Positions 44,013 through 52,988 of a stretch of DNA of 64,000 bases are shown here, piece after piece. Location of the stretch: assembly GCA_013360405.1 (NCBI GenBank), contig JABWBR010000008.1, positions 1 to 64,000 on the forward strand. Reading direction: 5' to 3'. The notes under the pieces were generated by a model. The model was not told where the DNA came from, made no database searches, and was given only the letters and a program-made list of their open reading frames with translations. This stretch comes from Saprospiraceae bacterium (GTDB taxonomy: Bacteria; Bacteroidota; Bacteroidia; Chitinophagales; Saprospiraceae). The number at the start of each line of letters is the position of its first letter. The stretch's first letter is position 1. The translations under genes and the position numbers were made by a program.

Positions 44013-44120
44013 GAGAGGAGAGTGTGGGAGAGTGAGAGGGTGTGAGGGTGAGATTTTAAGTTTAAGTTATATCCCTCCCTCACACCCTCACACCCTCTCA
44101 CCCTCACACCCTCACACCCT
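44013..44120. repeat. Octamer array, opposed arms with a 19-nt perfect inverted segment
   Basis: Purine arm 44013-44053: GAGAGTGT, GGGAGAGT, GAGAGGGT, GTGAGGGT, GAGA. Pyrimidine arm 44073-44120: CCCTCCCT, CACACCCT, CACACCCT, CTCACCCT, CACACCCT, CACACCCT. Positions 44032-44050 and 44083-44101 are exact inverted copies with a 32-nt loop. The array fills the gap between the lipoprotein stop and the trmH start. Confidence 0.9.
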
Positions 44121-44125
44121 CTTTC

Positions 44126-45616
44126 TTAGTCGTCTGCGGGTCTAAACTGGTAGTCCTGGAACTTCAGGATATGGATGAAAGAATTTTCATACTGATCAAT
44201 CTGATAGCGATCGCTGCCGGTTGCATTGGCTTTCATCACGGGTTGAAAATCAAACCGGGTTTGTAACCCGGTATATGGATCGCGGTCAAAAGAGCGCTGG
44301 AATTTGCTGCCGTATTTGTGCAGCATACGTCCAAAATACAAGGTAACATCAAAGCCCAGGTAGGACTCCTCCACCGGAACCGCGCCAAAGCGATCAAAAT
44401 ATTGGCGTTTAAACGATTGTACGTCAACAGATATAGGGTCGATATACGAACTGGCGCTGATGTGGATGTGTAGTTTTTCGTAATAAGAAAAATCTATTTT
44501 GTCGAAAGCCATCCATTGGGGCATGCCGTATACCACGACAAAACTTTCGGGGCTTTTCGACAATTCAATTTTTCTGAGCAGGGCGTAGATGAAAGTCTCA
44601 TCCGACCAGGAAGGGACGATAAAGACAGCCGTATCCCCTACTGATACGAACGGCATGACATTCAATTGGTTGAAATTGGCGGATTCATCCCTGATGATAA
44701 ACTCGCGCAGCGGGACCGTTACGCGGTTGTTCATTTCCCGCTTGTATTCATCGTGAAAATATTGGAGTCTGGCGCGCTCAGCCTGAATATCTTTACTTAC
44801 CAGCACAATATTTTCGGGACTGTATGAACGCAAGGCATGGCGCATGATCGTCTTACAGTGCGCTTCCAAAGTAGGATTGACCTGTATGTAGTTCGGATTA
44901 TCGCTCGAAACGCCCGTGGCGGCCGTAAACGGAGACACCAGTACAATGTCCTGATCCTTAGCCAGTTGAGCCATGATTGCAACATTATTTCGGCGGTAGG
45001 GCCCGATTATCAGATGCGCATTTCGCAGGTCGGTATTGGTACGCGCCAGTGCGATGCATGTTTCTTCAGAGGCTTTGGTGTCAATGACAGCCACATTAAG
45101 GTTAACGCCTTCATCGCTAAGCACATCGAGCGCCAGGCGGGCGCCGCTGTAAAAATTAAGCGCCCAGGCCGAGTTTTCAGGCACTGAGCCATTCGTACCC
45201 GTCGACAAATTCATCTTATCCGTTAAAAAAGGCAGCAGAATAGCCACATTATAGGAGGAAAAGAATTCCGAGCCGGTATTTCTATCTACGCTTACAACTT
45301 CACCCGGGAGGTCGTTTGGCATCTCCGAAACTGCAGAAGTAATGGGCGGATAGGTGCTGGTGGGAATATCTTTCCAGATAATCGTATCCATTTTTTCCTG
45401 TAGCGTTTCCTCGATCACCACGTAGGTTCCCTTCTCGGGGTCATATACGCGTCTGCCCTGTATGGGCTCGAGGGTATCGCCCTGGTCGGTTTCTTTCTTG
45501 TCGCTTTCCGCTTTTTGGAACATAGCGCAAGAAGTCAAACTCCAACAGGCAATAATACCGAGGAGTAAGACCTTATTCCCATTCAATGGTTGCCGGTGGC
45601 TTCGTGCTGATATCAT
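44126..45616 (-). CDS. Periplasmic-binding-protein-like lipoprotein
   Basis: The 496-residue protein has a lipoprotein signal with Cys30 ([16 protein letters not shown]). A low-complexity linker (about 35-115) is followed by a type 1 periplasmic binding fold of the Peripla_BP_6/ABC substrate-binding type (about 120-490; [44 protein letters not shown]). No transporter genes are near. Similar lipoproteins in other bacteria (LpoA-like) act on cell-wall synthases, but that role is speculative here. The start codon lies inside guaA, overlapping it by 44 nt. Confidence 0.83.
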   Translation of the reverse strand: MISARSHRQPLNGNKVLLLGIIACWSLTSCAMFQKAESDKKETDQGDTLEPIQGRRVYDPEKGTYVVIEETLQEKMDTIIWKDIPTSTYPPITSAVSEMPNDLPGEVVSVDRNTGSEFFSSYNVAILLPFLTDKMNLSTGTNGSVPENSAWALNFYSGARLALDVLSDEGVNLNVAVIDTKASEETCIALARTNTDLRNAHLIIGPYRRNNVAIMAQLAKDQDIVLVSPFTAATGVSSDNPNYIQVNPTLEAHCKTIMRHALRSYSPENIVLVSKDIQAERARLQYFHDEYKREMNNRVTVPLREFIIRDESANFNQLNVMPFVSVGDTAVFIVPSWSDETFIYALLRKIELSKSPESFVVVYGMPQWMAFDKIDFSYYEKLHIHISASSYIDPISVDVQSFKRQYFDRFGAVPVEESYLGFDVTLYFGRMLHKYGSKFQRSFDRDPYTGLQTRFDFQPVMKANATGSDRYQIDQYENSFIHILKFQDYQFRPADD

Positions 45617-47114
45617 AGACTACCCGATTAATCCCTTTAACATTATTAATTATATCGCTGGACACCTGTGCCAGGAATTCGTGGGGAAGGTGGCTCCACT
45701 CTGCCGTCATTCCGTCGGTAGAACTCACTGCGCGCAGTGCTATCGCCTGCTCGTAAGTGCGCTCATCGCCCATTACGCCTACGGAAAGTACCGGCAGCAA
45801 AATGGCGCCGGCCTGCCAGACCTGGTCGTAAAGGCCGGCTTTTTTGAGATGCCCGATATAGATGGCATCGGCTTCCTGCAGGAGCGCCACTTTTTCCGGC
45901 GTGATATCGCCCAAAATCCGGATTCCAAGCCCGGGGCCGGGAAACGGATGGCGGCCCAATATTTCTTTGGGGATTTGCAGCGCCTGCCCTACCCTTCTCA
46001 CCTCGTCTTTAAACAGCATGCGCAACGGCTCCACGATTTTCAGCTTGAGAATATCAGGCAAGCCCCCTACGTTATGGTGCGATTTGATCGTGGCGGATGG
46101 CCCGTGCACGGAAATCGACTCAATAACGTCGGGATAAATCGTACCCTGGCCAAGCCAATCGATCTGGCGGTGGCGGGAAGCTTCTTCTTCAAAAACTTCG
46201 ATAAAAACACGCCCGATGATCTTGCGTTTCAGCTCGGGGTTGGTCACCCCTGCCAGTTCGTTCCAGAATCGTTGCCGGGCATCTACTCCTACTACATTCA
46301 ATCCCAGTACTTTATAGCCATTGAGGACTTCCTCGTATTCGTTTTTGCGCAGCAGGCCGTTATCTACAAAAAAACATTCCAGCCGGTCGCCGATAGCCCG
46401 GTCGAGTAAAACGGCAGCCACCGTAGAGTCTACGCCTCCGGAGAGCCCCATCAGCACGCGATCGGGGCCGATTTTGGCTTTTAATTCTTCCACCGTATGT
46501 TCTAGAAAAGAAGCCGGCGTCCAGTCGGCATGGCAACCTGCGATATCAATCAGGAAATTTTTGAGCAAAGTAGCCCCGTCGATGCTATGTGTCACTTCGG
46601 GGTGGAATTGCAGGCAATAGACGGGATGGGAAAAAACGCCATCCTGAGCTTTGAACGCAGCTACGTCGATACTATCGGTGCCGGCGATGAGTTCAAATTG
46701 ATCGGGGATAGCCATGATAGTATCGCCGTGCGACATCCACACCTGCGAACCCTGGTTGATGCCGGCAAACAGCGCATCGGGGCGGTACATGCGCTGAAGG
46801 AGCGCTTTGCCGTACTCCCTTTTCAGCGAGCGCTGCACCTGCCCGCCATAGTGCTGTGCGATAAGTTGTGCGCCGTAGCACACGCCCAGCACGGGTATTT
46901 TACCCACCAGTTTGTCGAGTTCGATTTTTAGCGCGTGCGGATCGGTGACAGAAAAGGGACTGCCCGAAAGGATCACCGCTTTGACAGAAGCATCGATTTC
47001 AGGCATATGGTTGTATGGCAGGATTTCGCTATAGATATTCAACTCGCGAACTCTCCTGGCAATCAGTTGCGTATACTGTGATCCGAAATCTAAAATGATA
47101 ACCTTTTCCGTCAT
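45573..47114 (-). CDS. guaA: GMP synthase (glutamine-hydrolysing)
   Basis: The 513-residue protein has an N-terminal class I glutamine amidotransferase ([19 protein letters not shown]; nucleophile Cys in [26 protein letters not shown]). An ATP pyrophosphatase domain follows ([21 protein letters not shown]), then the GMP synthase C-terminal dimerisation domain ending [20 protein letters not shown]. It converts XMP to GMP. It lies between nusB (16-nt gap) and the lipoprotein gene (44-nt overlap). Confidence 0.97.
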   Translation of the reverse strand: MTEKVIILDFGSQYTQLIARRVRELNIYSEILPYNHMPEIDASVKAVILSGSPFSVTDPHALKIELDKLVGKIPVLGVCYGAQLIAQHYGGQVQRSLKREYGKALLQRMYRPDALFAGINQGSQVWMSHGDTIMAIPDQFELIAGTDSIDVAAFKAQDGVFSHPVYCLQFHPEVTHSIDGATLLKNFLIDIAGCHADWTPASFLEHTVEELKAKIGPDRVLMGLSGGVDSTVAAVLLDRAIGDRLECFFVDNGLLRKNEYEEVLNGYKVLGLNVVGVDARQRFWNELAGVTNPELKRKIIGRVFIEVFEEEASRHRQIDWLGQGTIYPDVIESISVHGPSATIKSHHNVGGLPDILKLKIVEPLRMLFKDEVRRVGQALQIPKEILGRHPFPGPGLGIRILGDITPEKVALLQEADAIYIGHLKKAGLYDQVWQAGAILLPVLSVGVMGDERTYEQAIALRAVSSTDGMTAEWSHLPHEFLAQVSSDIINNVKGINRVVYDISTKPPATIEWE

Positions 47115-47130
47115 AGTTTAGCCTCCTGTG

Positions 47131-48069
47131 CTATTCGTCAACGAGCCCGCGGCCTTCCTTGTTGATTTTGCCTTCGCTTTGCAGCTTCTTCATCAGCCTG
47201 TCCAGAATCCCGTTAATAAAATCCTTGCTTTTATCGGTGCTATACATCTTAGAGATCTCCACAAATTCATTGAGCGTAACCTTCGTTGGAATCGTGGGAA
47301 AACTCATCAACTCGCACAGCGCCATTTTAAGTAGAATCATATCGATAATAGCCACCCGTTCTGCGTCCCAGTTTTTCAACGTGGGTTCGATCATTTCGAG
47401 TAGCTTGTCGTCTTCGCGAATTACTTGTGAAAGCAATTGTTCTCCGAATTCACGCACCGTCTCGTCGGCGGGGCGGTAGCTTTCAAAAAAATTGGCTTCT
47501 ACCGGCAGGGCTTTCACCGTTTTCTTAAGTGCGCCGACAATCAGGGACTCGTCATCCACCCAAAGCGGATATTGATCCTCGATAAACTCGTTAAACATTT
47601 CGCTCTGCTGGCAATGCTTAAAAAGCGCCAGCAGTACGTTGCGATGGTCTTCGTCTGTGCTGTTTTCCTGATAAACGTACTGCTTGTATTCTTCGGTTTT
47701 GGAAAATTCGGTATAAAAATGACGAATAGCGTCATCATCCGTCTTTTTATCCATCTTGTAAGCCCGAAAAAGTCTGTTAAGGCCGTCGTTGTTAATCAGC
47801 GAAGCGATACATGGGTTATCGCTCAATTTTGCAGTGAAGCGCTTGTCATCGTCAGAGGGTAATAATTTTGACAATCGCTTGGCAGCATCCTGTTTCGCAA
47901 ATTCGGCAATCCGGATCAGCACGTAGAGTGTAAACAAATACAGCTCGAAGGATTTTCGCACATAGTCGCGATATTGGTGCAGAACTCCATCCAGGTCAAG
48001 ATTTTTATCGCGACTCAAGGAATAGAGTATCTGCATCACTTTAATGCGGACGTTCCTTCTGCTCAACAT
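47131..48069 (-). CDS. nusB: Transcription antitermination factor NusB (long form)
   Basis: The 312-residue protein opens with LSRRNVRIKVMQILYSLSRD, the NusB N-terminus. It closes with the conserved NusB core (about 185-300; DEFVEISKMYSTDKSKDFINGILDRL preceded by ALCELMSFPTIPTKVTLNEF). A central insert of roughly 150 residues makes it about twice the size of the E. coli protein, as is normal in Bacteroidota. NusB acts with NusE in rRNA antitermination. Confidence 0.92.
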   Translation of the reverse strand: MLSRRNVRIKVMQILYSLSRDKNLDLDGVLHQYRDYVRKSFELYLFTLYVLIRIAEFAKQDAAKRLSKLLPSDDDKRFTAKLSDNPCIASLINNDGLNRLFRAYKMDKKTDDDAIRHFYTEFSKTEEYKQYVYQENSTDEDHRNVLLALFKHCQQSEMFNEFIEDQYPLWVDDESLIVGALKKTVKALPVEANFFESYRPADETVREFGEQLLSQVIREDDKLLEMIEPTLKNWDAERVAIIDMILLKMALCELMSFPTIPTKVTLNEFVEISKMYSTDKSKDFINGILDRLMKKLQSEGKINKEGRGLVDE

Positions 48070-48116
48070 AAGTAAGTGAACTTTTCAATTGCAAATAAAA
48101 GATAATTTTGCGGCAT

Positions 48117-49595
48117 TTACTTCATATGCTTCTCTTTTATCGCCGCGTAGTCCGGCAATCGCTTGTAATGCCAGTTCCAAACCACCTGTCCATTTTTCAT
48201 CAACACTACCCCCGGGTTAGAGCGGATAATAGTTTTGAGTAAAATATCGTCAGCCATATAAATGGGTTGTGTCATGCCGAGGGCGCTTTTGAAGTCGTTC
48301 AAACGCGCTTCATCAGTGTATGCAGTAATTACATAAGCCTTGTATCCTTCCTTTTGTGCGGCATCCAATACCGGTACGACGGCCTTTTTCCATTTGGCCA
48401 GGTAATCTTCGTCCCATTGGTATTGGGTATAAGCCACTTCTTTGTTCTGTGTGCCTGTAATACGCTTTTGAAGGTAAGCGGTATCGGCGGTTCTGATAGT
48501 ATCAATGGCAAAAAGCGTATCTACCACCGTCTTTTTTGCCGGCGATTCAGTACCGTAGAATTTATACGCAATTACCATAAAACTGTAGCTGGAATCGCGG
48601 AGGATGGCTTCCGTTACATCGCTGCCGGTTACATCGCTTACTTCGAAGTCGCTGATTTTGGTGCGCGGAATAGCCGGTTCGGATTTGATCTGCTCGTACT
48701 CCCACTCTTCTGTGGGGTATTGCTGGATCTTCTGAAGGAATTCAGCGTAGGGAACTTCGACTACTTCGCCTGATTTTTTGTTTGTCAATTTATACGCTAC
48801 GATCTCAACGGCATTCTCCGCCTCAGATTCCTTATCTTTTTGCTCTGCAATGTTCACACCGCGCTTGAAGGGGCGGAAATCGATATCAGGAAGATCCCAT
48901 ACATAATTGCTTAGGCTATAATAGGTGAGCGCAACGATGCTGAGTGCCGTAATAGTGAGCCGGGCGCCGGGACGGAATAATTGGTGCATATCCCTGTGGC
49001 GCCATACGAACAACAAAGCAGGAACCAGCAACACGATGTCTTTCAAGAAAGATACGCCGGGTTTCAGCTTCAAAAAGTCGCCAAAGCAACCGCAATCGGT
49101 AACCTTCATATTGGTCTCCACATACGGCCCCCATTTAGCAAATTGGAAAAAATTTACTTTTTCGGGTACGTAACCGGTGAGATAGGTAAAGCCGGTGAGA
49201 AAGGCAAAAAATACCAGGAGCAGCAGGAAAGCCCAGGCCGTCAATTTCCGGTATGCGCCTATCAGCAACATGATGCCCAGCACTATTTCAAACACGATCA
49301 TCACCACCGAAAAGGTAGAAGATACGTTAGAAAGCTTAGGGAAAATTGGCGCAATAAAAGAGAACCAGGTACCGGCAAAGGTAGTCTCGAACTCGGCAAA
49401 ATATTGCTCCATCTTGTAGGCCGTACCCAGCGGATCCACAGCTTTTACAGCGCCGGAAAAAATAAAAAGCGCTCCCGTAAAATACTGGAAAAATGTGATA
49501 ACCCAGTTGCGGACTTTCACGCCGGTAACCCCGGATATTAAACAAAACAAGACCGCTGCAATGGCGATATAGAGGGATAAGGTGAAAATAGTCAT
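48117..49595 (-). CDS. DoxX-like membrane protein with C-terminal thioredoxin-like domain (BT_3928-like)
   Basis: The 492-residue protein has membrane helices in the first 230 residues with the DoxX/MauE layout (YFTGALFIFSGAVKAVDPLGTAYKMEQYF, and TDCGCFGDFLKLKPG). The latter is a CGCFGD motif common to DoxX-MauE proteins linked to disulfide chemistry. The last 170 residues are soluble and thioredoxin-like, without an obvious CxxC. The role is unknown; the architecture suggests a membrane redox function. It is 11 nt downstream of DUF1599. Confidence 0.85.
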   Translation of the reverse strand: MTIFTLSLYIAIAAVLFCLISGVTGVKVRNWVITFFQYFTGALFIFSGAVKAVDPLGTAYKMEQYFAEFETTFAGTWFSFIAPIFPKLSNVSSTFSVVMIVFEIVLGIMLLIGAYRKLTAWAFLLLLVFFAFLTGFTYLTGYVPEKVNFFQFAKWGPYVETNMKVTDCGCFGDFLKLKPGVSFLKDIVLLVPALLFVWRHRDMHQLFRPGARLTITALSIVALTYYSLSNYVWDLPDIDFRPFKRGVNIAEQKDKESEAENAVEIVAYKLTNKKSGEVVEVPYAEFLQKIQQYPTEEWEYEQIKSEPAIPRTKISDFEVSDVTGSDVTEAILRDSSYSFMVIAYKFYGTESPAKKTVVDTLFAIDTIRTADTAYLQKRITGTQNKEVAYTQYQWDEDYLAKWKKAVVPVLDAAQKEGYKAYVITAYTDEARLNDFKSALGMTQPIYMADDILLKTIIRSNPGVVLMKNGQVVWNWHYKRLPDYAAIKEKHMK

Positions 49596-49606
49596 TGTAG
49601 CTGTGA

Positions 49607-50167
49607 TTAGTTAGTGATGCCTGATGTAGTGGTTTCATCCAATTTGATCAGCGCAAATATAGCATAGTTGATGATATCCATGTAATTAGGCCCTGCTCCT
49701 TCCGAAACAAGCGTACTTCCCTTGTTGTCTTCGATTTGTTTGATGCGCAGGAGTTTGGTCAATATCAGGTCGGTCATAGAGCTTACGCGCATTTCCCGCC
49801 AGACTTCGCCGTAGTCGTGGTTTTTTTGCATCATCAGGGTTCTCACTATCGCCACATTTTCGTCGTAAAGTTTCTCCACCTGATCATGCGATAGTTCTAT
49901 GAGGGCGTCTTCGTCTAATTCCAACTGGATTAACGCAATGATACTGTAATTGATCAGCCCCATAAATTCGCCTTCGATTGGGTCATGGACCTGCTGCACG
50001 CCCTTTTCTTCGATGCTCCTGATTCTTTTCGCTTTTATATAGAGTTGGTCGGTGATAGAAGGTAAACGCAGAATACGCCAGGAAGAGCCGTAGTCCTGGT
50101 GCTTTTTAAGAAACAGCGCTTTGCATTTAGCTATTATTTCGTCGTATTGGCGTAAGGTTTGATCCAT
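49607..50167 (-). CDS. DUF1599 protein with two tandem repeats (MazG-like helical fold)
   Basis: The 186-residue protein consists of two similar halves: KKHQDYGSSWRILRLPSITDQL and QKNHDYGEVWREMRVSSMTDLI, each followed by a (K/R)(R/L)I(R)-(S/Q)IE segment and a GLINYSIIAL/DIINYAIFAL helix. Spacing suggests internal duplication of a roughly 90-residue unit. DUF1599 resembles all-alpha nucleotide pyrophosphohydrolases, but activity has not been assigned from this sequence. It heads the leftward run, and a decamer array abuts its start codon. Confidence 0.87.
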   Translation of the reverse strand: MDQTLRQYDEIIAKCKALFLKKHQDYGSSWRILRLPSITDQLYIKAKRIRSIEEKGVQQVHDPIEGEFMGLINYSIIALIQLELDEDALIELSHDQVEKLYDENVAIVRTLMMQKNHDYGEVWREMRVSSMTDLILTKLLRIKQIEDNKGSTLVSEGAGPNYMDIINYAIFALIKLDETTTSGITN

Positions 50168-50170
50168 TTA

Positions 50171-50275
50171 TGAGGGTTTATGAGGGGTGATGAAGGTTGA
50201 TGAGGGTTGATGAAGGTTGATGAGGGGTAAAAAATACCCTTATAGACCCTCATAACCCCTCATCAACCTTTACAG
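50171..50275. repeat. Decamer array, opposed arms
   Basis: Purine arm 50171-50230 has six 10-nt units (TGAGGGTTTA, TGAGGGGTGA, TGAAGGTTGA, TGAGGGTTGA, TGAAGGTTGA, TGAGGGGTAA). The pyrimidine arm 50236-50275 has four (ACCCTTATAG, ACCCTCATAA, CCCCTCATCA, ACCTTTACAG). Positions 50213-50228 and 50255-50270 are exact inverted copies (16 nt). It lies between two divergent genes and starts 3 nt from the DUF1599 ATG. Confidence 0.9.
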
Positions 50276-50316
50276 CCCTTTTTCCAGCGGTAAATATAAT
50301 TGAGGATAATCATATT

Positions 50317-50350
50317 TTTGTTAACCATTTGTCAAAGGGTGGTACTTTTG
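50317..50350 (+). promoter_or_regulatory. yigZ promoter, apparently leaderless
   Basis: TTTG (50317-50320), 22 nt, TACTTTTG (50343-50350). Transcription from this box would begin about 5-7 nt later, at the yigZ ATG (50357). Confidence 0.55.
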
Positions 50351-50356
50351 CGCCTG

Positions 50357-51004
50357 ATGAAAGATACTTATCACACGATAAGCGCGCCGGCGGAGGGAGA
50401 GTTTCGCGATAGAGGCAGTAAATTCCTGGCCTATGCTTTCCCTGTCAGCTCACAGGAAGATTGGCAGGCCCGGTTGGAAGAGGTACGCAAGGCGCACCCC
50501 AAGGCGCGTCATCATTGTTTTGCCTTTCGCATTGGGATGGACGGCGCTAATTACCGTGCCAACGACGACGGAGAACCCAGCGGTACGGCCGGCCGGCCTA
50601 TCCTCGGCCAAATCGACAGTTTTGGTCTCACCAATGTCTTTGTGGTGGTGGTTCGCTATTTCGGAGGGACGTTGCTGGGCACCTCGGGGCTTATTCAAGC
50701 TTACAAAAACAGCACTGCGGATGCCCTTCAGAAAGCGACTATCGTAGAAAAGATTGTCATGGACCGTTTCCGGCTCAGTTTTGAATATCAATGGTTGAGC
50801 CCGGTTATGAATGCGGTAAAGAAACTGGAGCTACAAATTGATCACCAACAATTTGATGACTCCGCTTTTATTGATATTTCTATTAGAAAAAGCGACACCG
50901 AAACAAAAATGTTAGAGCTGAAAAGCCTGGTAGCCGGCGTCCACCTCGAAGAGGCGCCCACCCTTGGCGAAATGCCAGGCTTTGATATTAAAGAAATAAA
51001 ATAG
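50357..51004 (+). CDS. yigZ: YigZ/IMPACT family protein
   Basis: The start at 50357 (MKDTYHTISAPAEGEFRDRGSKF) is the normal YigZ beginning. An upstream extension of 19 codons lies over the promoter and is not supported. The 215-residue protein has the UPF0029 domain (1-125; HHCFAFRIG, NDDGEPSGTAGRPIL, VVVVRYFGGTLLGTSGLIQAY) and a DUF1949 C-terminal domain. The family is linked to translation regulation in eukaryotes (IMPACT); the bacterial role is unclear. Confidence 0.92.
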   Translation: MKDTYHTISAPAEGEFRDRGSKFLAYAFPVSSQEDWQARLEEVRKAHPKARHHCFAFRIGMDGANYRANDDGEPSGTAGRPILGQIDSFGLTNVFVVVVRYFGGTLLGTSGLIQAYKNSTADALQKATIVEKIVMDRFRLSFEYQWLSPVMNAVKKLELQIDHQQFDDSAFIDISIRKSDTETKMLELKSLVAGVHLEEAPTLGEMPGFDIKEIK

Positions 51005-51014
51005 GCGCATGGTT

Positions 51015-51046
51015 CTCACCCTCCCACTCTCACACTCTCTCCCCCT
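51015..51046. repeat. Octamer array, single pyrimidine arm
   Basis: CTCACCCT, CCCACTCT, CACACTCT, CTCCCCCT fill the gap between the convergent yigZ and S9 peptidase stop codons. Confidence 0.7.
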
Positions 51047-51047
51047 C

Positions 51048-52976
51048 CTATTCCAGGAGAAAACGCTGCAAAAACAGGATAACCGCCTTGCTGTAATAGT
51101 CGCGGTTTGACTTTTTGCGAAAACCGTGCCCTTCGTCTTTAGCCAGCAAGTACCATGCCTCTCCCCCATTTCGTCGAATAGCTCTGAGCATTTGTTCTGC
51201 TTCACTGGCGGGCACCCTGGGATCGTTGAGGCCTTGTACGATAAGCATCGGCTTGGTAATCTTATGCGCATTGGCCGTGGGCGAAATGCGTTCCAGGTGG
51301 CGTCGCATAGAGGGGTCGCGTTCATCGCCATATTCGATTCGTCGGATATCGCGGCGATAGGACTGTGTATTTTCCAGGAAAGTCACAAAATTGCTGATTC
51401 CCACGATGTCGATGCCGCAGCGCAAGCGCTGATTGAAATGCGTCATCGAAGCCAGTACCATATAGCCACCATAAGAACCGCCCATCACGGCCACCCTGGA
51501 GGCGTCTAGTTGGGGGTTCGATTCAATCCAGTCGATTAGTTTACCGATATCGTATACCGAATCTTCCCTTTTGTAACCGTTATCAAGTTTGAGAAAATGC
51601 TTGCCATAACCGGTGGATCCCCTCACATTGGGAGCAATGACAGCAATACCCAGTTCGTTGAGATAATACTGAAAAATGGGTGAAAACTCCGGCCTGTATT
51701 GACTCTCAGGCCCGCCATGTATGTATATTAAAACCGGGTAACGCTGTTTTTCCTCACGCGGCATATACAAATACGCAGGAATCAAACGCGGGAAATGGTC
51801 TATGGTATCAAAAGTGGGATAATGGATAAGTTGGGGCGCACAAAAAGAATCGGGATCGAGGCCCCCAGTTTCGCTATAAGTCCAGCGGGTAGTTTTGCGC
51901 TGCTCCAAATCGTATACGTATACATCGCTGGGAGAGGTCGGCCTATTGATCGATAAAGCCAGCTTGTGTCCGGAAGGCTTCCACTTTAGCTGGTTGATAA
52001 TGCCTTCCGGTATCTTTTTCACCGGCCTAAGCTGATAGGTCGACATATTCATCAGATACAAATGGCTTATGCCGTTTTCATTGACGGCAAAAGCTAAAGT
52101 ATGACCATCAGGGGATAATGCAAGCGCTTCCACATCCCACACAATATGGGGTGTAAGACAAGAGCTGCTGTGTGTGTCGAAGTCGTAGCAATAGATCTGG
52201 TTATGCTCGCTTTGCTCATCGGAAGTGTAGTACAATTTTTTACCATCGAGACTCCACTGAGCGCCTTTGCATGCCACATTTTGTTTATCGCAACCAATAT
52301 CAATAAGCCTTCCGCTTTTTAGATGCAAAATATACAGCGAATGATGGCTTACCGACTGGTAATGTGCGATGGCTACAAATTGATCATCGGGCGACCAGGC
52401 CACGGGATACCAATACCCCTCTCCCTGCATGACCAGGTAAGGCGCTCCCCCCCCGCCGTGGGGATGGCATACAAATAAATCGTGATCTATGCCGTTTCGG
52501 CTAGTGCTTGCATAGATAAAGGATTGACCATTATTACTCCACAAGCCGTGGTCGTTGCGTGAAATCCCGTCGGTGTGCATCTTGTACACACCCGAATCGA
52601 GATCAAAATAGTACAATTGAAAAGCTTCGTTGCCGCCGATATCCTTGGCAAAAAGGAAGCCATTGGTGTGGGGCGCCGGGCATACGCAGCCTTTATAGAC
52701 CGGTTCGGAAAAAAAAGTGACCTGCCTGCGCACCCCACCGGGATGGGTAACCGTATGAAATTGGGTAGATTCGCCAAAACGCGTGGCGATGAGCAGCCCA
52801 TCGTCGTTTTTTAGCCAGTCTACAAGAAAGGCCTCTCTGATGCTCTGGTACTGATCAAGTCTATCACTTAATTCGACGGGAATTTCCGGTATTCCCTCTA
52901 TGACAAGGTTGCCTTGTTGCCGTTTGGTTTGACGAAGGTTCATGTCCTGAAGATAGGTGCTCGTATTCGTTTCCAA
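51048..52976 (-). CDS. S9 family prolyl oligopeptidase-like peptidase
   Basis: The 642-residue protein has no signal peptide. A seven-bladed propeller (about 60-370; LSPDGHTLAFAV, WSPDDQFVAIAH) precedes an alpha/beta-hydrolase domain with the nucleophile motif GGSYGGYM and YIHGGPESQYRPEFSPIF. The acid Asp (QGLNDPRVPASEAEQM) and the catalytic His (DEGHGFRKKSNR) are in place. It resembles acylaminoacyl peptidases and should cleave short peptides in the cytosol. Convergent with yigZ. Confidence 0.93.
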   Translation of the reverse strand: METNTSTYLQDMNLRQTKRQQGNLVIEGIPEIPVELSDRLDQYQSIREAFLVDWLKNDDGLLIATRFGESTQFHTVTHPGGVRRQVTFFSEPVYKGCVCPAPHTNGFLFAKDIGGNEAFQLYYFDLDSGVYKMHTDGISRNDHGLWSNNGQSFIYASTSRNGIDHDLFVCHPHGGGGAPYLVMQGEGYWYPVAWSPDDQFVAIAHYQSVSHHSLYILHLKSGRLIDIGCDKQNVACKGAQWSLDGKKLYYTSDEQSEHNQIYCYDFDTHSSSCLTPHIVWDVEALALSPDGHTLAFAVNENGISHLYLMNMSTYQLRPVKKIPEGIINQLKWKPSGHKLALSINRPTSPSDVYVYDLEQRKTTRWTYSETGGLDPDSFCAPQLIHYPTFDTIDHFPRLIPAYLYMPREEKQRYPVLIYIHGGPESQYRPEFSPIFQYYLNELGIAVIAPNVRGSTGYGKHFLKLDNGYKREDSVYDIGKLIDWIESNPQLDASRVAVMGGSYGGYMVLASMTHFNQRLRCGIDIVGISNFVTFLENTQSYRRDIRRIEYGDERDPSMRRHLERISPTANAHKITKPMLIVQGLNDPRVPASEAEQMLRAIRRNGGEAWYLLAKDEGHGFRKKSNRDYYSKAVILFLQRFLLE

Positions 52977-52988
52977 TTTGCGAAAATA

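Noticed and set aside
43267-44124. Possible CRISPR-like direct repeats
   Set aside because: Units are 8 nt and contiguous with no spacers, and no cas genes are present.
45462-46409. 315-residue open frame on the plus strand across guaA
   Set aside because: It lies antisense to guaA, which has all catalytic motifs, and the translation has no recognisable domain.
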